Source: Limosilactobacillus reuteri
GTDB lineage: Bacteria; Bacillota; Bacilli; Lactobacillales; Lactobacillaceae
DNA: 64,000 nt
Direction: 5' to 3'
Assembly (NCBI RefSeq): GCF_020784725.1
Contig: NZ_JAJGTZ010000026.1
Coordinates: 1 to 64,000, forward strand
Shown here: in pieces, positions 8,047 through 16,858 of the stretch
Position numbering within the stretch: position 1 is the stretch's first letter
Layout of the letters: every line of letters begins with the position of its first letter
The notes under the pieces: model-generated
What the model was told of the DNA's origin: nothing
Database searches by the model: none
What the model saw: the letters and a program-made list of their open reading frames with translations, nothing else
Program-made: the position numbers and the translations under genes

Positions 8047-9675
8047 ATGTTGCGCAAAGGAATGCAAATATTAAATGATCCCTTTAAGAATAAGGGAACT
8101 GCTTTTACAATCGAAGAACGAAAAAAGTATGGTTTATTAGGCTTGTTACCATCTTGTGTAAGAACGATTGAGGAACAGGCAGCCGAAATCTATCGGTTAT
8201 ATCAATCTAAGGACTCACGGATTGAACAACGGCACCTATTGATGGAAGTATTCAATACTAACCGCACTCTTTTTTTCTACTTGATGGAAAAACATATTGC
8301 GGAGTTTATGCCAATTGTGTATGATCCCGTAATTGCTGAGGCGATTGAGCAATATAATGAACGTTACATTAAGCCCCAAGATGCTGCATATTTGAGCATT
8401 GAGCATCCTGGCTTAATTAAAGAAGAACTTGCTGATGCCGCCGATGGTCGTGATATTCGCCTCATCGTTGTTACAGATGCTGAAGGAATCCTTGGTATTG
8501 GTGACTGGGGTGTAAATGGGGTTGACATTTCTGTTGGGAAATTAATGGTTTACACAGCAGCGGCTGGGATTGATCCATCCCAAGTTCTCCCGGTTTCTAT
8601 CGATGCTGGGACTAATAATGAAAAATTGTTGAAGTCCGCTAATTACCTAGGAAATCGAATTAAGCGCGTTGAGGGTCAAGAATACTTTGACTTTATCGAT
8701 AAGTTTGTTGATGCAGTTGAAGAATTATTCCCTAAGAGTTTATTACACTTTGAAGATTTTGGTCGGGGAACGGCTGCGCGGATTCTTGATAAGTACCAGA
8801 ATAAAATTTTAACCTTTAACGATGATATTCAAGGAACCGGAATTATTGCCTTAGCTGGTGTGCTAGGGGCCATGAATATCTCAAAAGAAAAGTTAACGGA
8901 TCAAATATTCTTAACATTCGGTGCTGGTACCGCTGGAATGGGAATCGCTAAGATGCTTTATGACGAATTGATCCGTCAAGGTCTTACACCTGAAGAAGCA
9001 AAGAAACACTTCTACCTTGTTGACAAACAAGGGTTATTATTCGACGATACGCCAGGTTTAACGCCAAAACAAAAACCATTTACCCGTCAACGGAGCGAAT
9101 TTGCTAATGCTGATGAATTAACTAATTTGCTTGCCGTCGTTAAGGCCGTTCATCCAACAGTAATGATTGGGACGTCCACTCAACCAGGAAGTTTTGATGA
9201 AGCGGTGGTAAAGGAAATGGCAGCTCATACTTCACGGCCAGTTATTTTCCCACTCTCTAACCCAACTAAGTTAGCAGAAGCAAAAGCGGCCGACCTTCTC
9301 AAATGGACTGATGGAAGGGCGTTAATTGCGACTGGAATTCCAGTTAAAGATATCGAGTATAATGGAACTGTTTATCAAATCGGGCAAGCTAACAATGCGT
9401 TAATTTATCCTGGAGTTGGTTTTGGGGCCTTGGCTGCTGAAGCTAAAGTGTTAAATGATAATATGTTAGCTGCAGCAGCTCATGCTTTGAGTGGCTTAGT
9501 TGATCCTGAAAAGCCAGGTGCAGCTGTATTACCTCCTGTTTCTAAGTTAACAGAATTTTCTAAGCGAGTAGGTGAACGAGTAGCCGAATCTGCAATCGCT
9601 CAAGGCTTAGCAAGCGATGGAATTACCGATGCAAAGAAAGCGGTAGAAGAGAAAATTTGGAAGCCACAATATTAA
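8047..9675 (+). CDS. mleS: Malolactic-type enzyme (NAD-dependent malic enzyme family)
   Basis: 542 residues. The N-terminus [16 protein letters not shown] is characteristic of malolactic enzymes and NAD malic enzymes. Active-site segments include the [16 protein letters not shown] and FNDDIQGTG regions and a nucleotide loop GAGTAGMG (about residue 291). In the malolactic reaction L-malate is decarboxylated to L-lactate without release of pyruvate; a malic enzyme would give pyruvate and NADH. Sequence style favours malolactic, but the two cannot be separated safely by eye. It lies between a divergent LysR gene and fumC, which also uses malate. TTGACT at about 7975 may be its -35 element. Start ATG 8047 has AAAGGATAGG upstream. 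Confidence 0.75.
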   Translation: MLRKGMQILNDPFKNKGTAFTIEERKKYGLLGLLPSCVRTIEEQAAEIYRLYQSKDSRIEQRHLLMEVFNTNRTLFFYLMEKHIAEFMPIVYDPVIAEAIEQYNERYIKPQDAAYLSIEHPGLIKEELADAADGRDIRLIVVTDAEGILGIGDWGVNGVDISVGKLMVYTAAAGIDPSQVLPVSIDAGTNNEKLLKSANYLGNRIKRVEGQEYFDFIDKFVDAVEELFPKSLLHFEDFGRGTAARILDKYQNKILTFNDDIQGTGIIALAGVLGAMNISKEKLTDQIFLTFGAGTAGMGIAKMLYDELIRQGLTPEEAKKHFYLVDKQGLLFDDTPGLTPKQKPFTRQRSEFANADELTNLLAVVKAVHPTVMIGTSTQPGSFDEAVVKEMAAHTSRPVIFPLSNPTKLAEAKAADLLKWTDGRALIATGIPVKDIEYNGTVYQIGQANNALIYPGVGFGALAAEAKVLNDNMLAAAAHALSGLVDPEKPGAAVLPPVSKLTEFSKRVGERVAESAIAQGLASDGITDAKKAVEEKIWKPQY

Positions 9676-9730
9676 TAAGATAGCTTTTAGCTTTGTGAAT
9701 AATAAAACCATATTATTAGACAAGGATAGA

Positions 9731-9770
9731 AAAACATCTAAGAAATTAAAAAATCTTAGGTGTTTTTTTG
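9731..9770 (+). terminator. Terminator after the malolactic-type gene
   Basis: AACATCTAAGA (9733-9743) pairs with TCTTAGGTGTT (9754-9764) with one G-T pair, followed by a T run. It separates mleS from fumC transcription. Confidence 0.85.
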
Positions 9771-9870
9771 TGTATAAGTTTGTGAAACTTTTGCAAACGT
9801 GATTGGAAAAAGCTATTATAACAGTTGGTAAGGCAATAGTTATAAGTGAAATTTATTGAAAATTAAAGAT

Positions 9871-9900
9871 TTGACTATAGCTTTACTTACAAGGTAGGAT
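9871..9900 (+). promoter_or_regulatory. Candidate fumC promoter
   Basis: TTGACT (9871-9876), 18-bp spacer, TAGGAT (9895-9900). The -10 is only 4/6. The context TTTGACTATA is repeated upstream of mleS (about 7974), so it may be a shared promoter or regulator motif. Confidence 0.45.
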
Positions 9901-9913
9901 ATATGTGTAAATG

Positions 9914-9931
9914 ATGTGTAACATTTCACAA
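9914..9931 (+). promoter_or_regulatory. Rex-like operator upstream of fumC
   Basis: ATGTGTAACATTTCACAA agrees with the Gram-positive Rex consensus TTGTGAAATATTTCACAA at 15 of 18 positions. It lies just past the candidate start of transcription, where a bound repressor would block elongation. A weaker 13/18 match lies at 9780-9797. A closely related site is at 45999-46016. Rex itself is not in this window. Confidence 0.55.
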
Positions 9932-9969
9932 GATAAAATTGCTCAATTAATATATTGGAGGTTTTTGAA

Positions 9970-11358
9970 ATGTCAGAATACCGTACTGAAGAAGATACGT
10001 TAGGCCCCGTTAAAATCCCTGCTGAAGCATTATGGGGACCACAAACAGAACGGAGTCGGAATAACTTCCCAACCGGTCAATACATGCCATTAGCAATCAT
10101 CCGTGCTTTATTGAACATTAAAAAGGCAGCGGCTCAAGCTAATATGGAAACTAATGCTATCTCTGAAGAAAAGGGTAACTTAATCGTTAAAGCGATTGAT
10201 GAATTACTCGCATTAAGTGATGAAGAATTGCGGAAGGACTTCCCATTAAAGGTTTACCAAACTGGTTCTGGTACCCAAACTAACATGAACACCAATGAAG
10301 TTGTTGCGCACAAAGCTCATGAAATTAACCCTGACATTGAAATCTTGCCAAATGATGATGTTAACAAGGGTCAAAGTTCAAACGATACATTCCCAACTGC
10401 TATGAATGTGGTTGCTTTAGAAGCGCTTGATAAGTTGAAGCCAGCTGTTCAACACTTAATTGATGAATTAAAGGTTAAGGAAGAGAAGTACATGAAGACT
10501 GTTAAGGTTGGACGTACTCACTTACAAGATGCTGTTCCATTGACATTTGGTCAAGAACTTTCTGGTTACATCGCTTCCTTAGAACATGATCTTGATTACA
10601 TCAAGACCTTGGAACCAACATTAGATGAATTGGCAATTGGTGGTACTGCTGTTGGTACTGGTTTGAATGCTGCAGAAGGAATGCCTGAAAAGATTGCTGA
10701 AAAGCTTAGCGAAGTTTACGGCTTAAACTTAACTGCTGATTCAAACAAGTTCTACGGTTTAGCTAACCACTCTGGTTTGGATGTTGTTCACGGTGCTTTG
10801 AAGACATTAGCAGCCGACATGTTCAAGCTTGCTCAAGATATTCGTTTCTTGGCTTCTGGTCCTCGTGCGGGTTATGGTGAATTAAATATCCCAGCTAACG
10901 AACCAGGTTCATCAATCATGCCAGGAAAGGTTAACCCAACTCAAGCAGAAGCTGTAACAATGGCTGCTTTACGGGTATTTGGTAACGATACAGTAGTAAC
11001 AATGGCTTCATCACAAGGTAACTTCGAAATGAATGTTTACAAGCCAGTATTGATCGATGCATTCCTCGAATCAGCTGACTTATTAACTGGAACAATTACC
11101 GGATTTGCTGACAAGATGATCCATGGAATGACAGTTAATGAAAAGCGGATGGAAGAATTAGTTGATAATTCATTAATGACTGTTACTGCCTTATCACCAC
11201 ACATTGGTTACCATGACAGTGCTAAGATTGCTCAAGCTGCTGATAAAGCTGGTAGCACATTAAAAGAAGCTGCTTTGAAGTCCGGTAAGCTTACAGAAAA
11301 ACAATACGATGAATGGATGGACATGCTTAAGATGACCAACGTTGATCGGGATAAATAA
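9970..11358 (+). CDS. fumC: Class II fumarate hydratase (fumarase C)
   Basis: 462 residues from ATG 9970, with GGAGG 8 bases upstream; the in-frame TTG at 9955 overlaps that ribosome site and is not the start. Conserved segments: TGSGTQTNMNTNEV, VGRTHLQDAVPLTFGQ, and the GSSIMPGKVNPTQ signature (about residue 314). It interconverts malate and fumarate in the cytoplasm. Placed between the malolactic-type gene and the fumarate reductase gene, it should here run malate to fumarate as the first step to succinate. Terminators on both sides and Rex-like sites upstream suggest its own redox-responsive transcription. Confidence 0.96.
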   Translation: MSEYRTEEDTLGPVKIPAEALWGPQTERSRNNFPTGQYMPLAIIRALLNIKKAAAQANMETNAISEEKGNLIVKAIDELLALSDEELRKDFPLKVYQTGSGTQTNMNTNEVVAHKAHEINPDIEILPNDDVNKGQSSNDTFPTAMNVVALEALDKLKPAVQHLIDELKVKEEKYMKTVKVGRTHLQDAVPLTFGQELSGYIASLEHDLDYIKTLEPTLDELAIGGTAVGTGLNAAEGMPEKIAEKLSEVYGLNLTADSNKFYGLANHSGLDVVHGALKTLAADMFKLAQDIRFLASGPRAGYGELNIPANEPGSSIMPGKVNPTQAEAVTMAALRVFGNDTVVTMASSQGNFEMNVYKPVLIDAFLESADLLTGTITGFADKMIHGMTVNEKRMEELVDNSLMTVTALSPHIGYHDSAKIAQAADKAGSTLKEAALKSGKLTEKQYDEWMDMLKMTNVDRDK

Positions 11359-11390
11359 GAATTGAGTTAAAAGTAATGCCAATTTTGGCA

Positions 11391-11434
11391 AGAGTGGAAA
11401 TAAGCAATAAAAAGGACTTGTTCCACTCTTTTTG
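11391..11434 (+). terminator. Terminator after fumC
   Basis: AGAGTGGAA (11391-11399) pairs with TTCCACTCT (11421-11429), followed by TTTTTG. TTGACT overlapping the T run (11432-11437) could be the -35 of a weak promoter for the next gene, with TTTAAG as a poor -10. Confidence 0.8.
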
Positions 11435-11480
11435 ACTGTTAATATATTTAAAATTTAAGAATTAAAAGGAGAGCAATATC

Positions 11481-12875
11481 ATGGCAGAAAAATTCCAACC
11501 ATTATCTGTAAGTAAATTGGATAATGATTACGATGTTATTGTAATTGGTTCTGGTGGAACAGGTCTTTCCGCAGCAATTCAAGCAAACGAATTAGGAATG
11601 AAGACAGTTGTTCTTGAAAAGGAAGAGGAACTTGGAGGAAATACTAACCGGGCTTCTTCAGGAATGAACGCTGCTGAAACCAACGTGCAATTACAACATG
11701 GAGTAATTGATAACGTTGCCGATTTTTACCACGAAACATATAAAGATGGTGGACGGTTAAACGATAAGGATATGCTAGGTTACTTCGTATATCACACAGC
11801 CCCTGCGATTGACTGGTTAGCTGATCATGGAATTAAGCTTGATGACATTACAATTACTGGTGGAATGTCTCGTAAGCGTACTCACCGTCCAGCAAGTATG
11901 GCGCCAATTGGTGGTTTCTTAGTAAAGAGTTTATTGGAAGTTGTTCAAAAGGAAAACATTCCAGTATTTAATAAGGTTAAAGTTAACAAGCTTTTACAAG
12001 ATGATGAAGGTAAGGTAATCGGTGTTGAAGCTAATGCTGATGGCTTGATTAAAACGATTCACGCAAAGGCTGTTATCTTAGCTACTGGTGGATTCGGTGC
12101 TTCTAAAGAATACATGAAGCGGTTCCGCCCTGACCTTGCTGATTACAAGACGACCAACCAACCAGGAGCAACTGGTGATGGTTTGAAGCTTGCTGAAGGC
12201 GTTGGCGGAGAGTTAATGCAAATGGATCTTGTGCAAGTTCACCCAACTGTTCAACAAGATAACCCTCATGTTTACTTGATTGGTGAAGCTGTTCGTGGTG
12301 AAGGTGCAATTTTAGTTAATGCTGAAGGTAATCGGTTTGTAAACGAATTAAACACTCGCAAGATCGTTTCTAATGCTATTACTGCTCTTCCAGAACACAG
12401 CGCTTACTTGATTTTTGACCAAGGTATTCGTGATCATGTAAAGGCAATCGAATTTTACGATAAGGTTGGCCTCGTTGTTCATGGTGATACAATTGAGGAT
12501 CTTGCAAAGAACCTTAAGATGGATCCAGAAACCTTGAAGAAGACTGTTGCAACATGGAATGAAGCAGTTGAAAATCATGATGACAAGGAATTCCACCGGA
12601 CAACAGGAATGGATCGGGGAATTACTAAGCCAGGATTCTTTGCAATTCATATTGCCCCTGCAATTCACTACACTATGGGTGGTATTCACATTAATACTAA
12701 AACTCAAGTGCTTGATGGCAATGGGGATGTAATCAAGGGATTATATGCTGCAGGTGAAGTTGCTGGTGGTTTACATGGTAATAACCGTGTTGGTGGTAAC
12801 TCAATTGCAGAAACAATTGTCTTTGGACGTCAAGCAGGTCAACAAGTAACTGTTTACGCCCGTGGCTTAAAGTAA
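11481..12875 (+). CDS. Soluble fumarate reductase flavoprotein
   Basis: 464 residues, AAAAGGAG before ATG. N-terminal FAD loop VIVIGSGGTGLSAA (about 20-33) and the GGNTNRASSGMNAA segment mark the fumarate reductase/succinate dehydrogenase flavoprotein family. Active-site segments are HRPASMAPIGG, GEAVRGEGAILVN (about 268, holding the conserved Arg proton donor) and HYTMGGI. The C-terminal FAD segment has AAGEVAGGLHGNNRVGGNS. There is no signal peptide, haem or FMN domain and no iron-sulfur or membrane subunit next door, so it is a one-subunit cytoplasmic enzyme reducing fumarate to succinate, probably with reduced flavin or NADH as donor. Confidence 0.9.
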   Translation: MAEKFQPLSVSKLDNDYDVIVIGSGGTGLSAAIQANELGMKTVVLEKEEELGGNTNRASSGMNAAETNVQLQHGVIDNVADFYHETYKDGGRLNDKDMLGYFVYHTAPAIDWLADHGIKLDDITITGGMSRKRTHRPASMAPIGGFLVKSLLEVVQKENIPVFNKVKVNKLLQDDEGKVIGVEANADGLIKTIHAKAVILATGGFGASKEYMKRFRPDLADYKTTNQPGATGDGLKLAEGVGGELMQMDLVQVHPTVQQDNPHVYLIGEAVRGEGAILVNAEGNRFVNELNTRKIVSNAITALPEHSAYLIFDQGIRDHVKAIEFYDKVGLVVHGDTIEDLAKNLKMDPETLKKTVATWNEAVENHDDKEFHRTTGMDRGITKPGFFAIHIAPAIHYTMGGIHINTKTQVLDGNGDVIKGLYAAGEVAGGLHGNNRVGGNSIAETIVFGRQAGQQVTVYARGLK

Positions 12876-12947
12876 AAAATAATGGGCAGTGAGAGACTGC
12901 CTAGAGCAATTATCAATTAATTACTTAACTATATAAGGGATAAGGAA

Positions 12948-14369
12948 ATGAAAAAATTAGAAAGTGTAAATTATAAGGGGTTCATTTGGCCTGTTATTAT
13001 TGGTTTGATTTTATGGTTTATGACTCCTATTAAACCAGCTGCCGTTCCAGTTGCTGGTTGGCATATGTTTGCTTTGTTTGTCGCTACAATCATTGCATGT
13101 ATTACGCGTCCACTTCCAATTGGTGGTGTCTCAATTATTGCTTTTGCCTTAACTGTTTTAACAAAAACAGTTCCAATGGAAAAAGCAATTGTTGGTTTTG
13201 GTAATGCATCAATTTGGATGATTGCAATGGCCTTCTTCATTGCCCGGGGATTCATTAAGACCGGACTAGGTCGGCGGATTGCATTGAACTTTGTTAAGGC
13301 ATTTGGTAAGCGAACTTTAGGACTTGCTTACTCCTTGATCGGTGTTGATTTGATTTTAGCACCAGCTACACCAAGTAACACTGCGCGTGCTGGTGGTGTT
13401 TTATATCCAATTATTGAATCATTATCTCAATCATTTGGCTCAGATCCTAAGAAGGGAACAGAACGTAAAATTGGTTCCTTCTTGATCTTTGCTGAATATC
13501 ATGGTGATATGATTACTGCGGCAATGTTTATGACAGCCATGGCCGCTAACCCATTAGTTCAAACTCTTGCCAAAAGTAATGGCGTAAACATTACTTGGGT
13601 TGGCTGGTTCTTAGCTGCCTTGGTACCAGGAATTATTTCCTTAATCATTGTTCCATGGTTGATCTACAAAATGTATCCACCTGAAATTAAAGAAACTCCT
13701 AATGCTAAACAATGGGCAGAAGACGAACTCTCTAAAATGGGAGCAATGACTTTACCAGAAAAATTAATGGCTATTATCTTCGTTATTGCCTTGGTTCTCT
13801 GGATTGTCGGGAGCTTTATCGGGATTGATGCAACACTTGCTGCATTTATCGCATTAGGACTATTACTCTTATGTGGTGTCTTAAGTTGGCAAGATGTGCT
13901 TCATGAAACAGGCGCTTGGAATACTTTGACTTGGTTCTCTGTTCTTGTTATGATGGCTGGTCAATTGACAACTTTAGGTTTTATTCCATGGTTGAGTAAG
14001 ACTGTTGGTAACTCGCTTCACGGTATGAACTGGATTTTGGTATTAGTTATCTTAATTATCGCTTACTTCTACTCACATTACCTGTTTGCTAGTTCTACTG
14101 CTCACGTAACTGCAATGTATAGTGCATTCTTAGCTGTTGCTATTTCAGCCCATGTTCCACCAATGCTTGCAGCTTTGATGCTTGGTTTCTTCGGTAACTT
14201 AATGGCATCTACTACTCACTACGCTTCTGGTCCAGCTCCTGTTCTCTTTGGTTCAGGTTATGTTCCACAATCAAAGTGGTGGTCATTAAACTTTGTCCTT
14301 GGTATTTTCTACCTTGTCGTATGGATTGGTATTGGTAGTCTTTGGATGAAAGTTATTGGTATGTGGTAA
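12948..14369 (+). CDS. DASS-family dicarboxylate transporter
   Basis: 473 residues, about 12-14 hydrophobic segments, AAGG near the ATG. The two DASS substrate/sodium motifs are visible as APATPSNTARAGG (about residue 140) and ASSTAHVTAMY (about 380). The family moves malate, citrate, 2-oxoglutarate or succinate, by sodium symport or by exchange. In this locus malate uptake, or malate/succinate exchange as with the CitT-like branch, is the natural reading. It lies 72 bp after the fumarate reductase gene with no clear terminator between, so the two are probably cotranscribed, and it is followed by a strong terminator. Confidence 0.9.
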   Translation: MKKLESVNYKGFIWPVIIGLILWFMTPIKPAAVPVAGWHMFALFVATIIACITRPLPIGGVSIIAFALTVLTKTVPMEKAIVGFGNASIWMIAMAFFIARGFIKTGLGRRIALNFVKAFGKRTLGLAYSLIGVDLILAPATPSNTARAGGVLYPIIESLSQSFGSDPKKGTERKIGSFLIFAEYHGDMITAAMFMTAMAANPLVQTLAKSNGVNITWVGWFLAALVPGIISLIIVPWLIYKMYPPEIKETPNAKQWAEDELSKMGAMTLPEKLMAIIFVIALVLWIVGSFIGIDATLAAFIALGLLLLCGVLSWQDVLHETGAWNTLTWFSVLVMMAGQLTTLGFIPWLSKTVGNSLHGMNWILVLVILIIAYFYSHYLFASSTAHVTAMYSAFLAVAISAHVPPMLAALMLGFFGNLMASTTHYASGPAPVLFGSGYVPQSKWWSLNFVLGIFYLVVWIGIGSLWMKVIGMW

Positions 14370-14385
14370 AAATTTATCTTAAAAG

Positions 14386-14421
14386 AAAACTACTTGGTAA
14401 AATTTGCCAAGTAGTTTTTTC
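14386..14421 (+). terminator. Terminator after the dicarboxylate transporter
   Basis: AACTACTTGG (14388-14397) pairs perfectly with CCAAGTAGTT (14407-14416), then TTTT. Confidence 0.9.
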
Positions 14422-14535
14422 ATTAGGATAAAGACGAGTGCAAGCATTATAAGAATATTCAGAATCTTAATTGCAAATGAATACTTAATTGACGTAAGAT
14501 AAAGATATTATTTCGACATAGAAAGGGTTAAGACG

Positions 14536-15423
14536 ATGAATACTCGTGATTTGCAATACTTTGCCATGCTAGTTAAATTAAAAAATTATACGCAAGTAGC
14601 AAAGTATTTTAATGTTTCTCAACCTAGTATTACCCAAGCAATTCGTCGCCTTGAGCAAGAATTTGACACAAAATTAGTGCGCAAAGATCGTGTTCATAGG
14701 GATGAGATGATTACGCGCAGTGGACAGTTACTATATGAAAAAGCGTTGGCGATAAACAAAAAGATAGACATTGCTCATCAAGAAATAGCACGGTCCGATC
14801 AACGCCAAATAAAATTCGGCCTTCCGCCAATCATTGGAAAAATGTATATTTCACACATTATCGGCAATCTTTCTAAGCAGCTTCTCCAACGAATAAAAAT
14901 CGTTTCTGTGGGATCTCATGAATTGCTAAGTGAATTACAAGCGGGAAAGATCGATATTGCTATGTTGGGCTCAATTGCACCAATTGATCAAACAGGTATT
15001 TTTGCGGAATTAATAACTACGCGACCATTTAGTATCATCGTAAGTGCTGATCATCCGCTTGCAAAGAAAAAGGCGGTTAGTTTTCAAGACTTAACTAACG
15101 AAATCTTTATTAATTATGACCAGCAATATGTGCATAAAGCTGCCTTTCAAGCTTATTCTACCTATGCCCAAATTAATCCGCAAACAGCAATTTATAAGGT
15201 ACCAAATGTTTCTTGGATTAAAGAGTTAGTACGGCAAAATAAAGGAATTAGTTTAATGGTTAAAGATGCGGTAAAGGATGAACCAGGAATTGTTGCCTTA
15301 GATATTGAAGACTCAATTCCCGAAAAATTTTTTATTTCGCTTGCCACACGGGAGGATTACATTTTAAGCGATGATGAACAGCAATTAATCACTAAATTAA
15401 AAGAAATCACTCCCATCGCTTGA
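14536..15423 (+). CDS. Second LysR family regulator at the malate locus
   Basis: 295 residues, AAAGGG upstream of ATG. The N-terminal winged helix includes FNVSQPSITQAIRRLEQEF, nearly the same recognition region as the LysR at 7026-7910 (FNVSQPTITMAIQRLEKDF), and both share FGLPPIIG at the start of the effector domain. The pair look like duplicated MleR-type regulators flanking the enzymes they control. This copy is codirectional with the transporter but separated by a terminator, so it is expressed independently. Which of the genes it controls is not visible from sequence. Confidence 0.85.
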   Translation: MNTRDLQYFAMLVKLKNYTQVAKYFNVSQPSITQAIRRLEQEFDTKLVRKDRVHRDEMITRSGQLLYEKALAINKKIDIAHQEIARSDQRQIKFGLPPIIGKMYISHIIGNLSKQLLQRIKIVSVGSHELLSELQAGKIDIAMLGSIAPIDQTGIFAELITTRPFSIIVSADHPLAKKKAVSFQDLTNEIFINYDQQYVHKAAFQAYSTYAQINPQTAIYKVPNVSWIKELVRQNKGISLMVKDAVKDEPGIVALDIEDSIPEKFFISLATREDYILSDDEQQLITKLKEITPIA

Positions 15424-15478
15424 CAGCCGCCGTATAATTAAATAGTTAAGAGAATTGATAAGAGGAGCTGGATGGGTT

Positions 15479-16846
15479 TTGAGTAAGGATAAAGAGATCT
15501 CAGCGAATGATTTTGAGCCGAATGAACATCTGTCTGATAAGCATCATATGGCGATTCCATGGCATGACTTTTTTACAAATGATAATTTCACCCCTGCTTA
15601 TGAGGCTAATTTAGTAGAACGAGCGGCGATTGTCGGGCGAATTGGATTAATGATGCTCTCTTATGGAACTGGGGCATGGCGAGTCCGTGATTCAATGAAT
15701 ACAGTTGCTCGGACGTTAAAAATGACTTGTTCGGTCGATATTGGGTTAGTTTCCCTCGAATATACTTGTATGGATGCCCACCATAGTTACACGCAGGCAA
15801 TATCTTTGCCAAGCACAAGTGTAAATACGACAAAACTTTCGCAGATGGAACGATTTATTAAAGAATTTGACCAGAATGGGAGTGAGATGACAATTGGAGA
15901 AATTCACTCCCGTTTGGAGAAAATTGCCCACTCAAAAGGTAATTATGCTCCTTACCAAGTAGGACTAGCAGCTGCTCTGGCATGTAGCGCCTTTGTCTTT
16001 TTACTCGGTGGTGGACCAGTTGAAATGTTTTGTAGTTTTATCGGGGCTGGCCTCGGAAACTATGCCCGCCGCAAGATGATTGACCATCACATTACCTTAT
16101 TTGCGGGCGTAGCGGTGGCGGTTGCAGTTGCGTGCCTTTCTTACCTGCTGGCATTAAGTTTGATGCAATTAACATTTAATGTGAGTTCGCGTCATGAAGC
16201 AGGGTATATCGGCGCAATGCTGTTTATTATTCCAGGATTTCCGTTCATTACTAGTGGACTTGATATTTCAAAACTTGATATGCGGTCCGGGCTTGAACGA
16301 ATGACCTATGCAATCGCAATTATTACAGTTGCTACCTTGGTCGGGTGGATCGTAGCATTAATGGTTAACCTGCGTCCTGAGAATTTTCAAGCATTGCCGC
16401 TATCTGCATTAATGCTCTTTTTACTCCGGTTGCCAGCCAGCTTTTGTGGGGTGTTTGGCTTCTCAATAATGTTTAACAGTACGCCTAAAATGGCAGCTAT
16501 TGCCGGTTGTATTGGTGCGATTGCTAATACATTACGGTTAGAATTAACAGATTTAACTGGTATTCCAGCAGGAGCGGCTGCATTTTTAGGAGCGCTAGTT
16601 GCTGGACTGTTGGCATCGATTGTTAAACGTAAAATTCAGTATCCGCAAATTTCGATCACGGTTCCATCGATTGTTATTATGGTTCCGGGACTTTATATGT
16701 ATCGGGCAATGTATAATATTGGTTTAACTTCGATTAGTGTAGGAACACTTTGGATGACCAAGGCGCTTATGATTGTTGTGTTCTTACCAATGGGATTGAT
16801 TGCTGCTCGTATTCTTACAGATTCTAAATGGCGACATAATGGATAG
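15479..16846 (+). CDS. Fused threonine/serine exporter (ThrE family)
   Basis: 455 residues from TTG 15479, with AGAGGAG 11 bases upstream; a nearer ATG (15472) is out of frame and stops at once. The N-terminal half (about 40-290) is the ThrE/DUF1212 domain with a soluble part carrying GLMMLSYGTGAWRVRDSMN followed by five hydrophobic segments. The C-terminal half (about 300-455) is the DUF3815-type membrane domain (FLLRLPASFCGVFGFSIMFN, PSIVIMVPGLYMYRAMY). Corynebacterium ThrE of this fused form exports threonine and serine. A split two-gene version is at 39064-40304. Ends 12 bp before the glycosylase gene. Confidence 0.85.
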   Translation: MSKDKEISANDFEPNEHLSDKHHMAIPWHDFFTNDNFTPAYEANLVERAAIVGRIGLMMLSYGTGAWRVRDSMNTVARTLKMTCSVDIGLVSLEYTCMDAHHSYTQAISLPSTSVNTTKLSQMERFIKEFDQNGSEMTIGEIHSRLEKIAHSKGNYAPYQVGLAAALACSAFVFLLGGGPVEMFCSFIGAGLGNYARRKMIDHHITLFAGVAVAVAVACLSYLLALSLMQLTFNVSSRHEAGYIGAMLFIIPGFPFITSGLDISKLDMRSGLERMTYAIAIITVATLVGWIVALMVNLRPENFQALPLSALMLFLLRLPASFCGVFGFSIMFNSTPKMAAIAGCIGAIANTLRLELTDLTGIPAGAAAFLGALVAGLLASIVKRKIQYPQISITVPSIVIMVPGLYMYRAMYNIGLTSISVGTLWMTKALMIVVFLPMGLIAARILTDSKWRHNG

Positions 16847-16858
16847 GAGATTGAGAAC

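Noticed and set aside
9798-9812. CcpA (cre) site upstream of fumC
   Set aside because: AAACGTGATT resembles the cre centre but the second half does not match the consensus.
12348-12707. 119-codon frame opposite the fumarate reductase gene
   Set aside because: Lies wholly inside a strongly coding gene, with no ribosome site or recognisable protein.
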